This document shows, one piece after another, positions 43,428 through 54,352 of a DNA stretch of 64,000 nucleotides. Every line of letters begins with the position of its first letter. The first letter of the stretch is position 1. Both the position numbers and the translations under genes were made by a program. The stretch covers positions 1,488,001 through 1,552,000 of the forward strand of contig OX595986.1 in assembly GCA_951394045.1 (NCBI GenBank), in the 5' to 3' direction. The notes below the pieces were generated by a model that saw only the letters and a list, made by a program, of their open reading frames with translations, made no database searches and was not told the origin of the DNA. The DNA is from Nitzschia sp. DOCU1. Its lineage: Eukaryota > Bacillariophyta > Bacillariophyceae > Bacillariales > Bacillariaceae.

Positions 43428-44096
43428 ATGGCATTTTTGGAGTTCTTCAACCTACTTGATGTAGGGTATTGTAACCGACTACACATTTCATCCATTCAAA
43501 AGGAGACTGTAAAGGAGCAACTACTGAGCCTGGGTGAGACGATCGATACATCGATCGATAAAATGGGTGACGAATACGTGTCATATAAAACTCCCTCCAC
43601 AATCGTTGCGGAAACGGTGTATCATTTTCTTCGGGGAAGCATTTACGGTGCGGCCTTCGGATTGGTAACACCCTTTCATGCTCCTGGGTCCCCGGGCGCA
43701 ATCCAAGGTAAGTCCTGTGATCATTGAGATAATCAACTGAAAAAGAAACCACAAGATACATGACAAGCTCATGAATCATCCTCGCACCACCTAATGTTTG
43801 CGATATTCATTCATTTCACAGAGGCCAAGACTGGAATCTTCAAGCCAGCTGCACCGTTTAGTTCGTTAAGGTCTGTACCCACCAATGCCATTGTCTTTGG
43901 ATCTTTGTTGGCCATGCAACGTTTGGGATGTAAAACAGCGGAATTCGTGCGGAGTACACAAGATCCTTGGAATGACTTTTTTGGTTGTGCGGTAGCCTAT
44001 CCCTACTATCAAAATGTTATTGTGCGTCATACTATTTTGCACAATCGAGTCGTTGGAGGGGGAGTCCTGTTGGCAGTGGTATTTGCCAACTTGTGA
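43428..44096 (+). CDS. Tim17/Tim22-like small membrane protein
   Basis: Exon 1 is 43428-43707, exon 2 43822-44096, GTAAGT..ACAG intron of 114 nt in phase 1, 184 aa. Hydrophobic Gly-rich helices FLRGSIYGAAFGLVTPFH, VPTNAIVFGSLLAMQRLGC, DPWNDFFGCAVAYPYY and VGGGVLLAVVFANL fit the four-helix layout of Tim17/22/23 and NDUFA11-type mitochondrial proteins, with RG-IYGAAFG resembling the Gly-zipper helix. Import channel or complex I accessory roles are both possible; assignment is tentative. Confidence 0.6.
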
Positions 44097-44404
44097 AGAT
44101 CAGAGGATGCGCATTGTGTATCATACGAACAAAGATGAATCTTTGGGTTTTTCTAGTGCCTCGGGGGGCATGATATTGCGGAATGGATGAACCGTTCTAG
44201 TTTACCATAAGCTACGGGTTCCTGGGCCATTCTCGAACAACCGAGTTTTTCGGTAACATTCAGGAGAATACATTCCCATGTAGCTCGACAGAGGCAAACG
44301 ATACAAACGTTACAGCTGAAAATGCCATGGCAGATTATAATTTTACACTTGTTTATCATAGCTTGTATACATAGACACACAGAGATATCAAAAGCGGTGA
44401 ATTC
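44097..44404. other. Convergent 3' flanks
   Basis: About 310 bp between the Tim17-like stop and the WNK stop. Nothing coding-like. Confidence 0.4.
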
Positions 44405-47400
44405 TTATCCCACGACATCATCGTTGGATGTGCTCCTGGCAATGTCCGGAAGACCCGACTTTTCTGTTGGACTCGTCGAAAGAAGCGCCGCCTCCGCAGC
44501 TTGGGCTTCCGCCAGCTGCTTCTGCCGCATCGCTTCTCGTCGAATGGCCCATTCTTCTCGCAGCTGTTCAATCCTTCGATTCTGTTCTTCTTCTTCTAGC
44601 AGCCTTCGTTTTTCAAAGTCGAGTCGTTCCTTCTCGTGCTTCTCAAGAGTCTTCAGGTGCTGCGCTTCGCGTTGAACTTGAGAACGAGCCAAGTTATCCA
44701 TTCGAGTATCAAACACTCGCTGGGCTCTCATCATATTCTTCTGAAAGTCCTCGTCCAATTTGCGAAGCTCTGCCGCAAGAAGCTCATCATCGTCAAGTGC
44801 GTCATCGCTGATTTCAATGGAAGGCGCTCCATGCACCCCATTTAATGGTTTATCCATTGAAACGACTTGATCGCCATCACCACCTGGTAGTTGACTGGCA
44901 ATATCTGACAATGATTCCAAGCCCCTGCTTGCGTCCACGGCAGTGTGGATAACTTGAGACGGAACACTGGGAGTTGCTTCGTCATTCGAAGCAACGGCAG
45001 GTGGGCCGGCAGCCGACACGACTGGCTGCTGTGTTTCTTCTGCATTCTCGGGCAACTGTTGGTTTAGACCCTGAGGTGGCCCTTGATTGTGTTGGGACAC
45101 GCTCGGCAGATTGGAAATCGGCTGCTGTTGCTGCGGTGGATGCGAAGGTGTTTGTGGGTTTTGCGGTTGTAGGGGAGGAGGTTGTTGTTGCTGCTGCTGC
45201 GTTTGCGGCTGGCCAACGGGTTGTGGCGACTGTTGCTGCAGTCCAATAGTATTGCCGTAGCCCTGATTCGGTCCCACCGGCATTTGCTGACCGGCGTTCT
45301 GAGGGACAACTTGGTGCTGCACGAATTGCACCTGTGACTGTGGATCGCTGGCGGGACCTTGGTAGCTAGACGCTTGTTGCACTGACATGCCTTGTCCCTG
45401 CTGAGGCACAGAACGTTGCCGCTGCGGCTGGTGCGTAAATTGTGCTGGTGTCGGAACTGGCCCGCTCGGTCCTTGCGGGGCACTTTGACCAGCTTGCTGT
45501 GCTTGCACCAAATGATTCTGCGCCGCGCCAGCTTGGCCTCCGCTGTGCACTTGCTGCTGCTGAGAGTGGACCTGTGTATGTTGCATTGAAGTCTGGTTGA
45601 AAGCGTTCTGGCTCTGCTGCTGGCCCAGCGCCTGGCTGAAGACGTTCTGGCCCTGGCTAAAGGCATTCGCGTTCTGGCTATCGACGCGACGATGACCAGA
45701 ATGCTGGCCTTGCTGCTGGCTAGGCGCCAGTCCGTGCTGCATGGGACTGGGGCTGAAGGCATTCTGGCTATCGGCGTGCTGCATTGCAGCCTGGCTAAAT
45801 GCATTCGCGTTCTGGCTATCAACGCGACGATGACCAGGATGTTGGCCCTGCTGCTGGCTTGGTGCCTGTGCGTGTTGCATAGGGGCGGGGCTGAAGGCGT
45901 TCTGGCTATCGGTGTGCTGCAGTACAGCCTGGCTAAATGCATTCGCATTCTGGCTATCAACGCGACGATGACCAGAATGTTGGCTCTGTTGCTGGTTAGG
46001 CGCCTGTCCCTGCTGCTGAGTTGGCGCCTGTGCATGATGCATTGGGGTCTGACTGAACGCATTCTGGTTATCGACCTGCTGTTGTTGCTGCTGGTGCTGT
46101 TGGCTCAGATGTTGGACTTGCTGCTGACTTGGCGTCTGTACGTGCTGCATTTGGGCCTGGTTGAAGGCATTCTGGTCGAGTTGCTGACCCATGTGATGGC
46201 CCTGTTGCTGGCTGGGCGCTTGGGCCTGCTGCATCTGAGTCTGGCTGAACGCATTCTGGTTATCGACGTGTTGCTGAGTCATCTGATGGCCCTGTTGCTG
46301 GCTTGGTGGTGCGTGCTGCATCGCAGGTTGGATGAACGAATTCTGACCATCGAATTGCTGCTGGCCCATGTGATGAACCTGTTGCTGACTGGGCGTCAGT
46401 GCCTGCTGCATAGGAGCTTGGCCGTACGCATTTTGGTTATCGACTTGCTGCTGTTGCCCCGGATGATGGCTTGGTGGTGCGTGCTGCATTGGAGCCTGGT
46501 TGAACGCATTCTGGTTGTCGACGTGCTGCTGCTGACTTGGCGCCTGAGTGTGATGCATCTGGGCCTGATTGAACGCATTCTGGTTATCGACGTGCTGCCC
46601 CACATGTTGGCCTTGCTGCATTTGGGCCTGACTGAACGAACTCTGGCTATCGACGTGTTGCTGTGTCATCTGATGGCCCTGTTGCTGCATCGGAACCTGG
46701 CTGTAGACGCCCTGGCTGTCGACACCTTGCTGTCCTCCGGTTTGAACCTGCTGCTGGGATGGCATCTGAGGATTCCGTTGAGTTTGGTTGTACGCACTCT
46801 GACCATCTAGGCCTTGCTGACCATTTTGACCCTGCTGGGGTGGAACGTTCGAATGTTGCATTTGCGCCTGGTTGTACGTTGTTTGACCATCGACACCTTG
46901 CTGCCCTCCATTTTGGACATGCTGTTGCGGTGGAATCTGCGCATGTTGCAAGTGCCCTTGGTTGTATATACCTTGGCCTTCCAGGCCCTGTTGACCCCCG
47001 TTTTGACCCTGCTGGTTCGTCATTTGAGAATTCTGCATCGGAACTTGGCCGTATGGTCCCTCATTTTGGCCCTGCAAGCTTTGCATTTGCGCGTGCTGCA
47101 TTTGAACCTGCCCATATGCACCGTGGGCATCAGCCCTCTGACCTCCGTTCTGGCCGTGGGATTGGTTTTGCACTTGAGAATGCTGCAAGGGAACTTGCCC
47201 ATAAGCAGAGGAGGGAAGTGACGCGTCAGTCGAAATGCTCCGCACTATCGGAGCAAGACCTGGCATCTGAACGAAGTTCTGCTGTCCTGCATTCGCTGCA
47301 GCATCCGGAGGAGGCGGTGGGGTTGGGGCGGCATGAGGATTCCAACTCTGTTGGTGTTGGCTATGGCCCATTTGTGGCGGCACCGTTTGGATCGTTTGGT

Positions 47401-49879
47401 CAGCCTGGGATATGTGTTGCCCAATAGACTGAATCGGCTGGTTTTGGAACTGCGGATTCAACGGTAAAGAGCTCACCGACTCGCCATTTCCGTGATGCTG
47501 CGTATGTATGTGCGACTGCGGTAACGTTGCCTGTTGCCCGTGTAAATGCGGCGACTGATCCTGAGGTGGTATTCCCTGCTGGTGGTGGTGCTGCGATGGC
47601 TGCGTTCCTTGTTGTCCTGGCATTGCAGGCGGGCTGTAGTCAGGGATCGGCTGGTGACTCTGCACTTGCATCATGTTGGGGCCATGCCCAATAGATTGAT
47701 GTTGCGAATTAATCAATTCGTGGCTCTGCGGAATTCCTGCATGAGACTGAGATCTTGACCGGGCGTGGCTTGCCATGTCGGAAATACGAGCAACGTACTT
47801 GTCTTGCTTGATGCGCGCAGCCCGAGCAAGCCCACTAATAGTTTCGCTTATTTCCAGAACGGCAGCCTGGGGAATACCAAGCTCTGCCACCATTTCCTTT
47901 GCAACTTGAATTGGATCATCTTCCACCAAATGAAAGTCGAACTGAACATTTTGCGTCTGTCCATCCACCGGAAGGGTAACAACAAGCTTCAACACATCGT
48001 CTTCGTACGGCCGCGAGTTTGAGAACTCATCTTCGATAACAGCTGCGGCAACAAGGAAGTGAAACGCCGCGGCAGGACTTTGAGCCGGCGCGGGGGCTGC
48101 TTGCTGCTCTGGAAGGAGAACCTGAGCAGCTGGACCCGCGGGGATACCAGAGCTTTGTGGCATCGCCTGTGCTTGCGTGTCCCCCATCGAATCTCCCGAA
48201 GCTTGCCGATTGACCACTGGAGGAAGGGCGTCGCCTTCTCGTCGTAGCTCCTTCCCGCGACCCATCAGAACCTTTGGCTTACGAAAATTCATCTCGCTAT
48301 CCGGCATTTCTTCAAATCTATCCGACTCATCTTCCAAAGAGTTTGACGATTGATGTTTTTCCAACTTTTGCGGCGAAGAGCTAGCAGCGGTCACAACCTC
48401 AGACACAGCCTGCTTCGACGATTCAACAGTAGTTGCTTTCGAAGCAACTTTTGCACCGCCAGAGGATGTCTCAGGTACTTCTCGGATGATCTTCTCTTGC
48501 AAGGGCGCCTCCACTTCGACTTCATCCTCATCCGACGGGCGCTGCTGTAGAAAGGGGTGTGCAAGCAATTCAGTGGCGCTCGGACGGATATATTTTCCGT
48601 CTTCTGTCTTAGTTCCCAGGCACAAGTTGATAAATTCTCTTGCGTGCCGGCTCTTCAACCGTCTCAAGCTGTCCGGAGGGTCTCCTCTGGTTACCTTCTT
48701 ATAAATCTGGGCAGGGTTGTTACATTCTCGATACGGAATCTCTTTCGTGAAAATTTCCAGTAAACACATTCCAAATGCATAAATATCCACCTTCTCATCG
48801 TATGCACTTTCTTCGTACATATCCGGCGCCATGAACTCTGGCGTTCCTAAGACACTTAGTGCCTTTCCGTTTCGATGTACCGTACTAAGGCCGAGGTCAC
48901 CTATCCGAAGATCGCCGCTGGTGCCGTTGATAAAAATATTCTGGCATTTGAGATCTCTGTGTATCACTGGCGGATCTTGTGAATGAAGATACTCGAGGCC
49001 TTTTAATATCTGGACCGCCCACCGTTTGGCGATCTTCCATCTGATGACTTGCACCTTGTTGATAAAACTCTGCAGCGTCCCAGACGAGAGAATCTCCGTG
49101 ACAAAGTTCACTTGTTGCTTCTCTCGATTGACCCATGAGCCATGAAAGCTGATAATGTTGTGGTGGTGTAATCTTTCCAGGAGCCGAACTTCGTTGACTA
49201 TTCGATTCCTGTCATTCTTGGGTACTCCAGCGAGATGCACTACGTTCCATGCCACCTCAATGCCCTCCTGCGTGTCATAAGCACGGTAGACATCTTTGGA
49301 CGCCCCACTGCCTAATTTTTCCATAAACCTCACGTACCGGCCGCCAGGGGATCGCTCGACAATAGCGTTGTTCCCATGGGGGCTTTGCATAATATCCTCC
49401 AACTCACTGCTGCCTATCCCTCCGTCCACATCGACCACAACTGCCGGAGCGCTAGCTACAGTAGCACCATCGTTATCAGACGGAGCAACTAAAACTGATT
49501 CAGAGTTCTCCCCTGAATTGTCAGCCGATGAAGAGGGGACTGCCGCCGGCATCGACACAACAGACACCGTCTCTGTCACATCTTCTGATACTTTTGTTGC
49601 CTGTAAGGGTCCAGACTCCGTAACTAACACCATAGCCGGGGCATCCTGGTTCAAATCTACCTGTTGCGGTTGTTGTGGGGGGCTGTCTGTGATATCCTGT
49701 CCTGAAGAGTCCTCTGGGTTAGGAGGCATGATGGTTTCCTCTACCGGTAGGGGTTTGTGGGGCGGGGCGTCCTGCGTAGCCTTAGTACTGGTTTCTACGT
49801 GCTCAACAGACATTGCGCCGCCTGCGGGAGCTGAATGATGGCTTTTCGTCTCCTCTATTATCTCCGCTTCCGAGGCCAT
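44405..49879 (-). CDS. WNK-family protein kinase with giant Q/N-rich domain
   Basis: Intronless, 1824 aa, ATG at 49879. The kinase domain (about 185-447) has WNK marks: the ATP-site Lys sits in the Gly loop (GSGASKDVYRAYD), while beta-3 reads VAWN with no Lys; then HRDLKCQNIFING, IGDLGLSTV and GTPEFMAPDMYEE. A PASK/OSR1-C-type fold follows at about 626-683 (KLVVTLP, FDFHLVEDDPIQVAKEMV). From about 725 to 1625 the protein is Gln/Asn/His/Met-rich with dozens of degenerate units built on VDxQNAFxQAxMQHAxxPSQQQ. The last ~120 residues form a charged coiled coil (EEEEQNRRIEQLREEW). WNKs sense chloride, osmolarity and crowding and govern ion transport through phosphorylation. The repeats resemble the prion-like tails through which animal WNK1 condenses. 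Confidence 0.9.
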   Translation of the reverse strand: MASEAEIIEETKSHHSAPAGGAMSVEHVETSTKATQDAPPHKPLPVEETIMPPNPEDSSGQDITDSPPQQPQQVDLNQDAPAMVLVTESGPLQATKVSEDVTETVSVVSMPAAVPSSSADNSGENSESVLVAPSDNDGATVASAPAVVVDVDGGIGSSELEDIMQSPHGNNAIVERSPGGRYVRFMEKLGSGASKDVYRAYDTQEGIEVAWNVVHLAGVPKNDRNRIVNEVRLLERLHHHNIISFHGSWVNREKQQVNFVTEILSSGTLQSFINKVQVIRWKIAKRWAVQILKGLEYLHSQDPPVIHRDLKCQNIFINGTSGDLRIGDLGLSTVHRNGKALSVLGTPEFMAPDMYEESAYDEKVDIYAFGMCLLEIFTKEIPYRECNNPAQIYKKVTRGDPPDSLRRLKSRHAREFINLCLGTKTEDGKYIRPSATELLAHPFLQQRPSDEDEVEVEAPLQEKIIREVPETSSGGAKVASKATTVESSKQAVSEVVTAASSSPQKLEKHQSSNSLEDESDRFEEMPDSEMNFRKPKVLMGRGKELRREGDALPPVVNRQASGDSMGDTQAQAMPQSSGIPAGPAAQVLLPEQQAAPAPAQSPAAAFHFLVAAAVIEDEFSNSRPYEDDVLKLVVTLPVDGQTQNVQFDFHLVEDDPIQVAKEMVAELGIPQAAVLEISETISGLARAARIKQDKYVARISDMASHARSRSQSHAGIPQSHELINSQHQSIGHGPNMMQVQSHQPIPDYSPPAMPGQQGTQPSQHHHQQGIPPQDQSPHLHGQQATLPQSHIHTQHHGNGESVSSLPLNPQFQNQPIQSIGQHISQADQTIQTVPPQMGHSQHQQSWNPHAAPTPPPPPDAAANAGQQNFVQMPGLAPIVRSISTDASLPSSAYGQVPLQHSQVQNQSHGQNGGQRADAHGAYGQVQMQHAQMQSLQGQNEGPYGQVPMQNSQMTNQQGQNGGQQGLEGQGIYNQGHLQHAQIPPQQHVQNGGQQGVDGQTTYNQAQMQHSNVPPQQGQNGQQGLDGQSAYNQTQRNPQMPSQQQVQTGGQQGVDSQGVYSQVPMQQQGHQMTQQHVDSQSSFSQAQMQQGQHVGQHVDNQNAFNQAQMHHTQAPSQQQHVDNQNAFNQAPMQHAPPSHHPGQQQQVDNQNAYGQAPMQQALTPSQQQVHHMGQQQFDGQNSFIQPAMQHAPPSQQQGHQMTQQHVDNQNAFSQTQMQQAQAPSQQQGHHMGQQLDQNAFNQAQMQHVQTPSQQQVQHLSQQHQQQQQQVDNQNAFSQTPMHHAQAPTQQQGQAPNQQQSQHSGHRRVDSQNANAFSQAVLQHTDSQNAFSPAPMQHAQAPSQQQGQHPGHRRVDSQNANAFSQAAMQHADSQNAFSPSPMQHGLAPSQQQGQHSGHRRVDSQNANAFSQGQNVFSQALGQQQSQNAFNQTSMQHTQVHSQQQQVHSGGQAGAAQNHLVQAQQAGQSAPQGPSGPVPTPAQFTHQPQRQRSVPQQGQGMSVQQASSYQGPASDPQSQVQFVQHQVVPQNAGQQMPVGPNQGYGNTIGLQQQSPQPVGQPQTQQQQQQPPPLQPQNPQTPSHPPQQQQPISNLPSVSQHNQGPPQGLNQQLPENAEETQQPVVSAAGPPAVASNDEATPSVPSQVIHTAVDASRGLESLSDIASQLPGGDGDQVVSMDKPLNGVHGAPSIEISDDALDDDELLAAELRKLDEDFQKNMMRAQRVFDTRMDNLARSQVQREAQHLKTLEKHEKERLDFEKRRLLEEEEQNRRIEQLREEWAIRREAMRQKQLAEAQAAEAALLSTSPTEKSGLPDIARSTSNDDVVG
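45600..47220 (-). repeat. Coding Q/N-rich tandem repeats in the WNK gene
   Basis: Degenerate units of roughly 60-110 nt encode QNAFxQAxMQH...QQQ. The last cluster, near 45600-45970, is the most regular: three ~120-nt units each holding HRRVDSQNANAFSQ and an AFSPxPMQHxxAPSQQQGQ segment. The regularity suggests recent unit duplication there. Confidence 0.8.
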
Positions 49880-50781
49880 GATAACTCAGCAAAGCGCAAG
49901 GACCAGTCAATAATAAATTGAAGATCAAAGCCAGCTCCACTTCTCGTTTGTGATTCGGCCAAACGCTCGAAAAGGAGGCCAAGGGCCAGAGAGTAGCCCC
50001 TCTGGGAGAGGACTTGCCGCAATGCGAGCTTGTTTCTCAATGGTTTCTCGCTAAGAAAACGTTCCGACAAAGCAACCTCGCGAATCTCGACTTGATACTG
50101 TTAATTGTGTTGCGTTTATTCTTTGAAAGATAAGAGAGGGTGACAAAGACACCATGGAAAGGGTCGTTTCTATTGAGGCGTCACCTGCTCCTCTTGTTAT
50201 CGTGAGAGGTTATTTTTGCCTCAACATAGGTGTAGCGTAATACGCTTTGATGGCTTGCCTTGCTTTGCACTACTTCTATGTAATTGACTTATTCGAGTAA
50301 GGCACGCTCGTCTGTTGAGAGTTCTGTTAACATTTTTTTATTATTAGCCTCCATCAGAAAGTAGTCAAAAGCACGATAGTTTGTCGAATTGAATGTCGCA
50401 TTCGTGGACAACCGTTCTGTTTGTCGGCTGGGCTGGCGCGAAAATCTGACCCGTATCAATATGTACGTGGAAATTTACGAATTTCGAAATCCCTTCCGGC
50501 GTTCGAGTCAGCCCATCCACCGACCGGCGTGGAAAGGCCGAATGACTTTCGGAAACGGGAATCAATTATGTGTTAGAGTCACGAGCAAATGAAAAAATCG
50601 ACCAAGAGGACTAGTTGCAACAGTTGCTCCTCTTCGAAATTCGTCCTCCATGATTCTTCATTTCACTCATTGCCTCATCCTCCCCCATAAACTTGGCGAC
50701 GGGTCAACACACTGCTGTCCCCGACTCAAAGTCATCATCCAAAAGTCTATTTAAGAGTTTGTCTTTACATCATTTGCTGCA
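49880..50781. other. Divergent promoter region, WNK and TTC1-like
   Basis: About 900 bp. The small frames (49858-50070 minus, 50389-50592 plus) are not family-like. Nothing else recognised. Confidence 0.4.
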
Positions 50782-51642
50782 ATGTCAACAACATTTTCTA
50801 GTGAAGGCTTCGACCTCGATGCCTTGGCCGCCTCGGGCGCCGACGAGAACGATGTGGTTTACGAAATTGGGGGCGGCGCGACGCTGCTCGAGAAAGAGAT
50901 ACCGCCACCAACAGAAGAAGAAAAGCTAGACGGCATTGCCAAGGCAGAAGAGTGGAAACGCCAAGGGAACGAACAATTCAAAAAGGGTAGTTACTTGGAG
51001 GCCTACGATCTCTACACCGAAGCTATTGACGCTTGTCCTGGCGAGCTGAAAGGTGACGATATACTAAAACAACGCGACGAGTTCAATGAAAAGGAACGAG
51101 CCAAAGCATTCTCCAGGCAGCGACTAGAAGAAGAAACACGGCGAGCTCGCAAAGATTCTTCAGAAAAGAAAGATCCTGAAAAGCCCAAACCGCTTCCAGA
51201 GTTCAAATTAGATCCACAGCCACACGCCGACAAGCTCGCTGTTTACTATTGCAATCGAGCCGCAGCGCTGATACACATGGAACGATACGAAGATGCAATC
51301 AAGGACTGCGACGTCTCTATCCTGTTGGATCCGAAATATACCAAAGCTCTCGTTCGTCGTTCTGCGGCGTACGAAAAGACTGATAACACAGAAGACGCTC
51401 TCAGAGATGCTAAGAAAGCATTGGAAATGGAGCCTTCCAATGCTTCCTTGCGGAAGAGTGTTGCCCGCTTGCAAAAGATTGAGGAAGAGCGTCTCGAAAA
51501 GCTGAAAGAGGAGACGCTTGGGAAGCTGAAGGAACTGGGAAATAGTCTACTTGGAAACTTTGGTCTCAGTTTGGACAATTTCCAGGCTGTCCAAGACCCC
51601 AACACTGGCTCTTACAGCATTTCGTTCAATCAAAAGTCTTGA
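50782..51642 (+). CDS. TTC1: TTC1-like tetratricopeptide protein
   Basis: Intronless, 286 aa. TPR 1 at about 53-87 (AEEWKRQGNEQFKKGSYLEAYDLYTEAID), then a charged insert of about 65 residues (RQRLEEETRRARKD, KDPEKPKPLPEF), then TPR 2 and 3 (AVYYCNRAAALIHMERYEDAIKDCDVSILLDP, KALVRRSAAYEKTDNTEDALRDAKKALEMEP). The C-terminus LKELGNSLLGNFGLSLDNFQ..DPNTGSYSISF is the conserved TTC1 ending, which makes this more specific than a generic TPR protein. TTC1 proteins bind Hsp70/Hsp90 C-termini and act as co-chaperones in the cytoplasm. Confidence 0.85.
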   Translation: MSTTFSSEGFDLDALAASGADENDVVYEIGGGATLLEKEIPPPTEEEKLDGIAKAEEWKRQGNEQFKKGSYLEAYDLYTEAIDACPGELKGDDILKQRDEFNEKERAKAFSRQRLEEETRRARKDSSEKKDPEKPKPLPEFKLDPQPHADKLAVYYCNRAAALIHMERYEDAIKDCDVSILLDPKYTKALVRRSAAYEKTDNTEDALRDAKKALEMEPSNASLRKSVARLQKIEEERLEKLKEETLGKLKELGNSLLGNFGLSLDNFQAVQDPNTGSYSISFNQKS

Positions 51643-51806
51643 GAGTATTCCAAAGTATGTCTAGTAAAGTAGCAGTAAAGCTGGCAGCCTTAAGCGGATT
51701 CTAACTTAGTTTATCGAAAACAAAAAGCGAAACTATGCCAGCACTTTAGCGAATAGGAGATACGGTGCGGAGCCACACATGCAGCAGGACGATCCATCCG
51801 AGCCGC

Positions 51807-54352
51807 CTAACTAGAAGCGGCTTCTGGGCCACCTCCCTCTTGAGGCATCTCTCCTTCTTGGGGTAGAGTGGGAGAGTTGGCACCTTGATCGGAACCACCA
51901 TGAGGCGTCGAAGCACCACTACCGTGACCGCCATACTGTGGTGGTGGCTGTTGATGAGGGTAGTGCCCTCGGCCTCCACCACGCCCTCCAGGTCCTGCTC
52001 GGCCACCACCGCCACCACCACGGCCCCGTCCTCGACCACGTCCTTGGCCCCTGCCTCGACCACGGAATCCATCGCCATCATCCATCATGCCGTGACCATA
52101 CGCACCCGGTGGGTAAGGCATGGGACCTGTAGGCCCAGCGTAAAAAGGAGCTCCGCCAGGGCCTCGCATGTGCATGTTCGGTGGCATGCCTCCAGGTTGC
52201 ATCGGGTACATTTGGCGACCATAGGGAGTTCCTTGCGGTCCAACTGGTATTTGCTGCGGCCCGCCAACAAACTGGGGTGGGTAGCCGCCAGGCCCACGCA
52301 TCGGCATTGCACCGCCAGGGAAATAAGCTCCTTGGGGCATGTTGTAAGGCATCGGCATGGGCTGTTGGTGAGGCTGCTGTGGTTGCTGGGATTGCGGGCC
52401 TTGCTGGGAAGATTCCCCGTCCTGCGACGGTGCGCCAGTCGAATCGCCTTCGCCCGTGGGAGGGGCTGGAGCCCCCTGGCTAGCAGGTGCAGGGGTTCCA
52501 GTCGCTGGCGGCTGTTGGCCAGGTGGAGGCGTTCCAGCAGCCACTTGTACATGTTGGAGTTGGTGTGGTTGCATTTGGGGTATACCGTGCTGATCCATCC
52601 CGGGGAACTGAGGATAACGCATTCCGGGATACTGGGGAGCCATCATGGGCATCATACCTGCACCAAATTTGAGTACGACCAAGTTAGACCTCTCTCTGCA
52701 AATGGTCGTTCAACAGTGTACCCACAAAACTTACCAGGCTGCCCCATTTGCGCATGCATGTAGTGAGGAGGCTGCATTGGGGGACCACCATGCATCTGCA
52801 TATTTGGATCTATGTGTTGAGGTTGATGCTGTTGTGGCGGGACAAAGCTAGCACCGCCTCCGAAACTCGGAGTAAAAGACTTGGCCGCAGGATTGAATGT
52901 GAACTCTTTGGCATTTGCGTTGAGCTTGCTGGTTTTGGCAACCTCCTTGACCTCTTTCTTTTCGTCCGCCTTGACCTCCTCCTTTTTCTCCCCTTCCACT
53001 TTGGTAGACGGGGTATCCTCTTTGGGTGCATCGGCCGGCTTGTCTGCCTTCTTTGACACTTCTGCAGAAGCGTCCTTTGGAGCTGGTGCAGGGGCTTCCT
53101 TCTTTTCGTCTGGGGCTGCTGCCTTTGCAGTGTCTTCTGCCGGCTTGGCGGCTTCCGGGGTCCCGGTAGAAGGCTTTGGCTGAGCACCAGCAGCAAAACC
53201 AGGCGGACCAGCTTTCTTCGCGGGGTCCGCCTTGGCAGCTGCAGCGGCATAATTCATGATTTTCTTTGGTGCACCACCAGCAGCGACGGCGGCAACCTTG
53301 TCCTTGTCTTGTTGCATCATCGCCTCGTGTCTTTGCTTTCCTTCCTTTGTGAGGACTCCAGAGTAGCGATCCTCCTCATCATAATCCGTCTCGATAGCCT
53401 GCCCTCGCTCTTCGGCAATGTGAATGTTGGTACTAGCAGTGTTTTCAATCTCCCTGGCGATTCGTTCCGCTTCAGCGATTTTGCGGGCATCAATCTGGGA
53501 CTTGTCCAGCTCGGTGGTGTACAAGTTTTCATCAAAGGAGGCATTGACATTAAATAGCTCCTGGTTGGCTTTGAACTGATCCCACCCTCCAATGGTTCCT
53601 TTGAGACCACTCGCAGTATCGGGGCCCTTTCCAACAGTACCCAGTGCACCCGCCAAAGCTTCCGCTCGTGATTGCGGTTTGGCACCAGCCGCCGCACCCC
53701 CCGTACCCGAAGGAGTAGGAGCAGTAGCGCTCGTCCAGGCACTGCCCGCTGCCACTAGCTCTCGAGTTCCACCACCTCGGGCTCCCGAGATTTGCGTATC
53801 CGTCACAAAGTCGCTACTATTGGAACCCTTACCACCAGCGCCGGCTCCATTGTTGGGGCGATCCAAGTTGATATTCTTGGCGTACAACTGCGTCACCTTA
53901 TCCACTGCCAGAATCACCGTACTTCCGTTGCTCATTTTGCTACTATCCGTTCCTGGCTTGATCACCTTGACGGCATTCAGCACGTATTTATTTTTCATGT
54001 CCGCCTCCAATCCATCAAAGGGAGTAAATGTGTGAAAGACTCCTTCCAACACTGTACCATCGGTAAGAGTGGCCACCACCTTTTGACCGATCAACGTCAA
54101 ACTCAAATGCAAAAGACGTTCCCGATGAATATTGGATACACCATCCGATCCCCCACCATTGGGTGTTTTGTTGTTGTTATTTTTGCTGGTGGTGGGGGCA
54201 CGTGACTTATCGGCAGGTCCCATACCGGGTGGAGGTCCAGTGGTCTTGAGTGGACGAGCCCAGGCATTTGCAGGGCTAGGTGCTGGGGCTTTTCCATTCG
54301 AGGCCGCTGTTGCTCCTGCTGCTGCTGTTCCTAACCTGTGTTGCACATGCAA
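51807..54352 (-). CDS. ATXN2: Ataxin-2 homologue (Lsm, LsmAD, PAM2, RGG)
   Basis: Two exons seen: 54352-52735 and 52657-51807, GTAAGT..GCAG intron in phase 1, about 822 aa. Order: Lsm domain (HRERLLHLSLTLIGQKVVATL to KVIKPG), LsmAD (FKANQELFNVNASFDENLYT..IAREIE), Ala/Lys/Pro-rich linker, PAM2 (LNANAKEFTFNPAAKSF, binds the MLLE domain of poly(A)-binding protein), and in exon 2 a Gly/Pro/Met/Gln-rich tail with an RGRGxGRGRGRGRGGGGG box. This is the complete ataxin-2 plan; the protein acts with PABP in translation and stress granules. The 5' end is unsettled: the frame opens at a TTG after CACAG, which may be an acceptor for an unseen first exon; the first in-frame ATG is at 54223, just before the Lsm domain. 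Confidence 0.85.

Noticed and set aside
45692..46810. 372-codon open frame antisense to the WNK repeats
   Set aside because: Reading CAG-rich repeats backwards gives CTG/CTA (Leu) codons without stops; a compositional shadow of the coding repeat.
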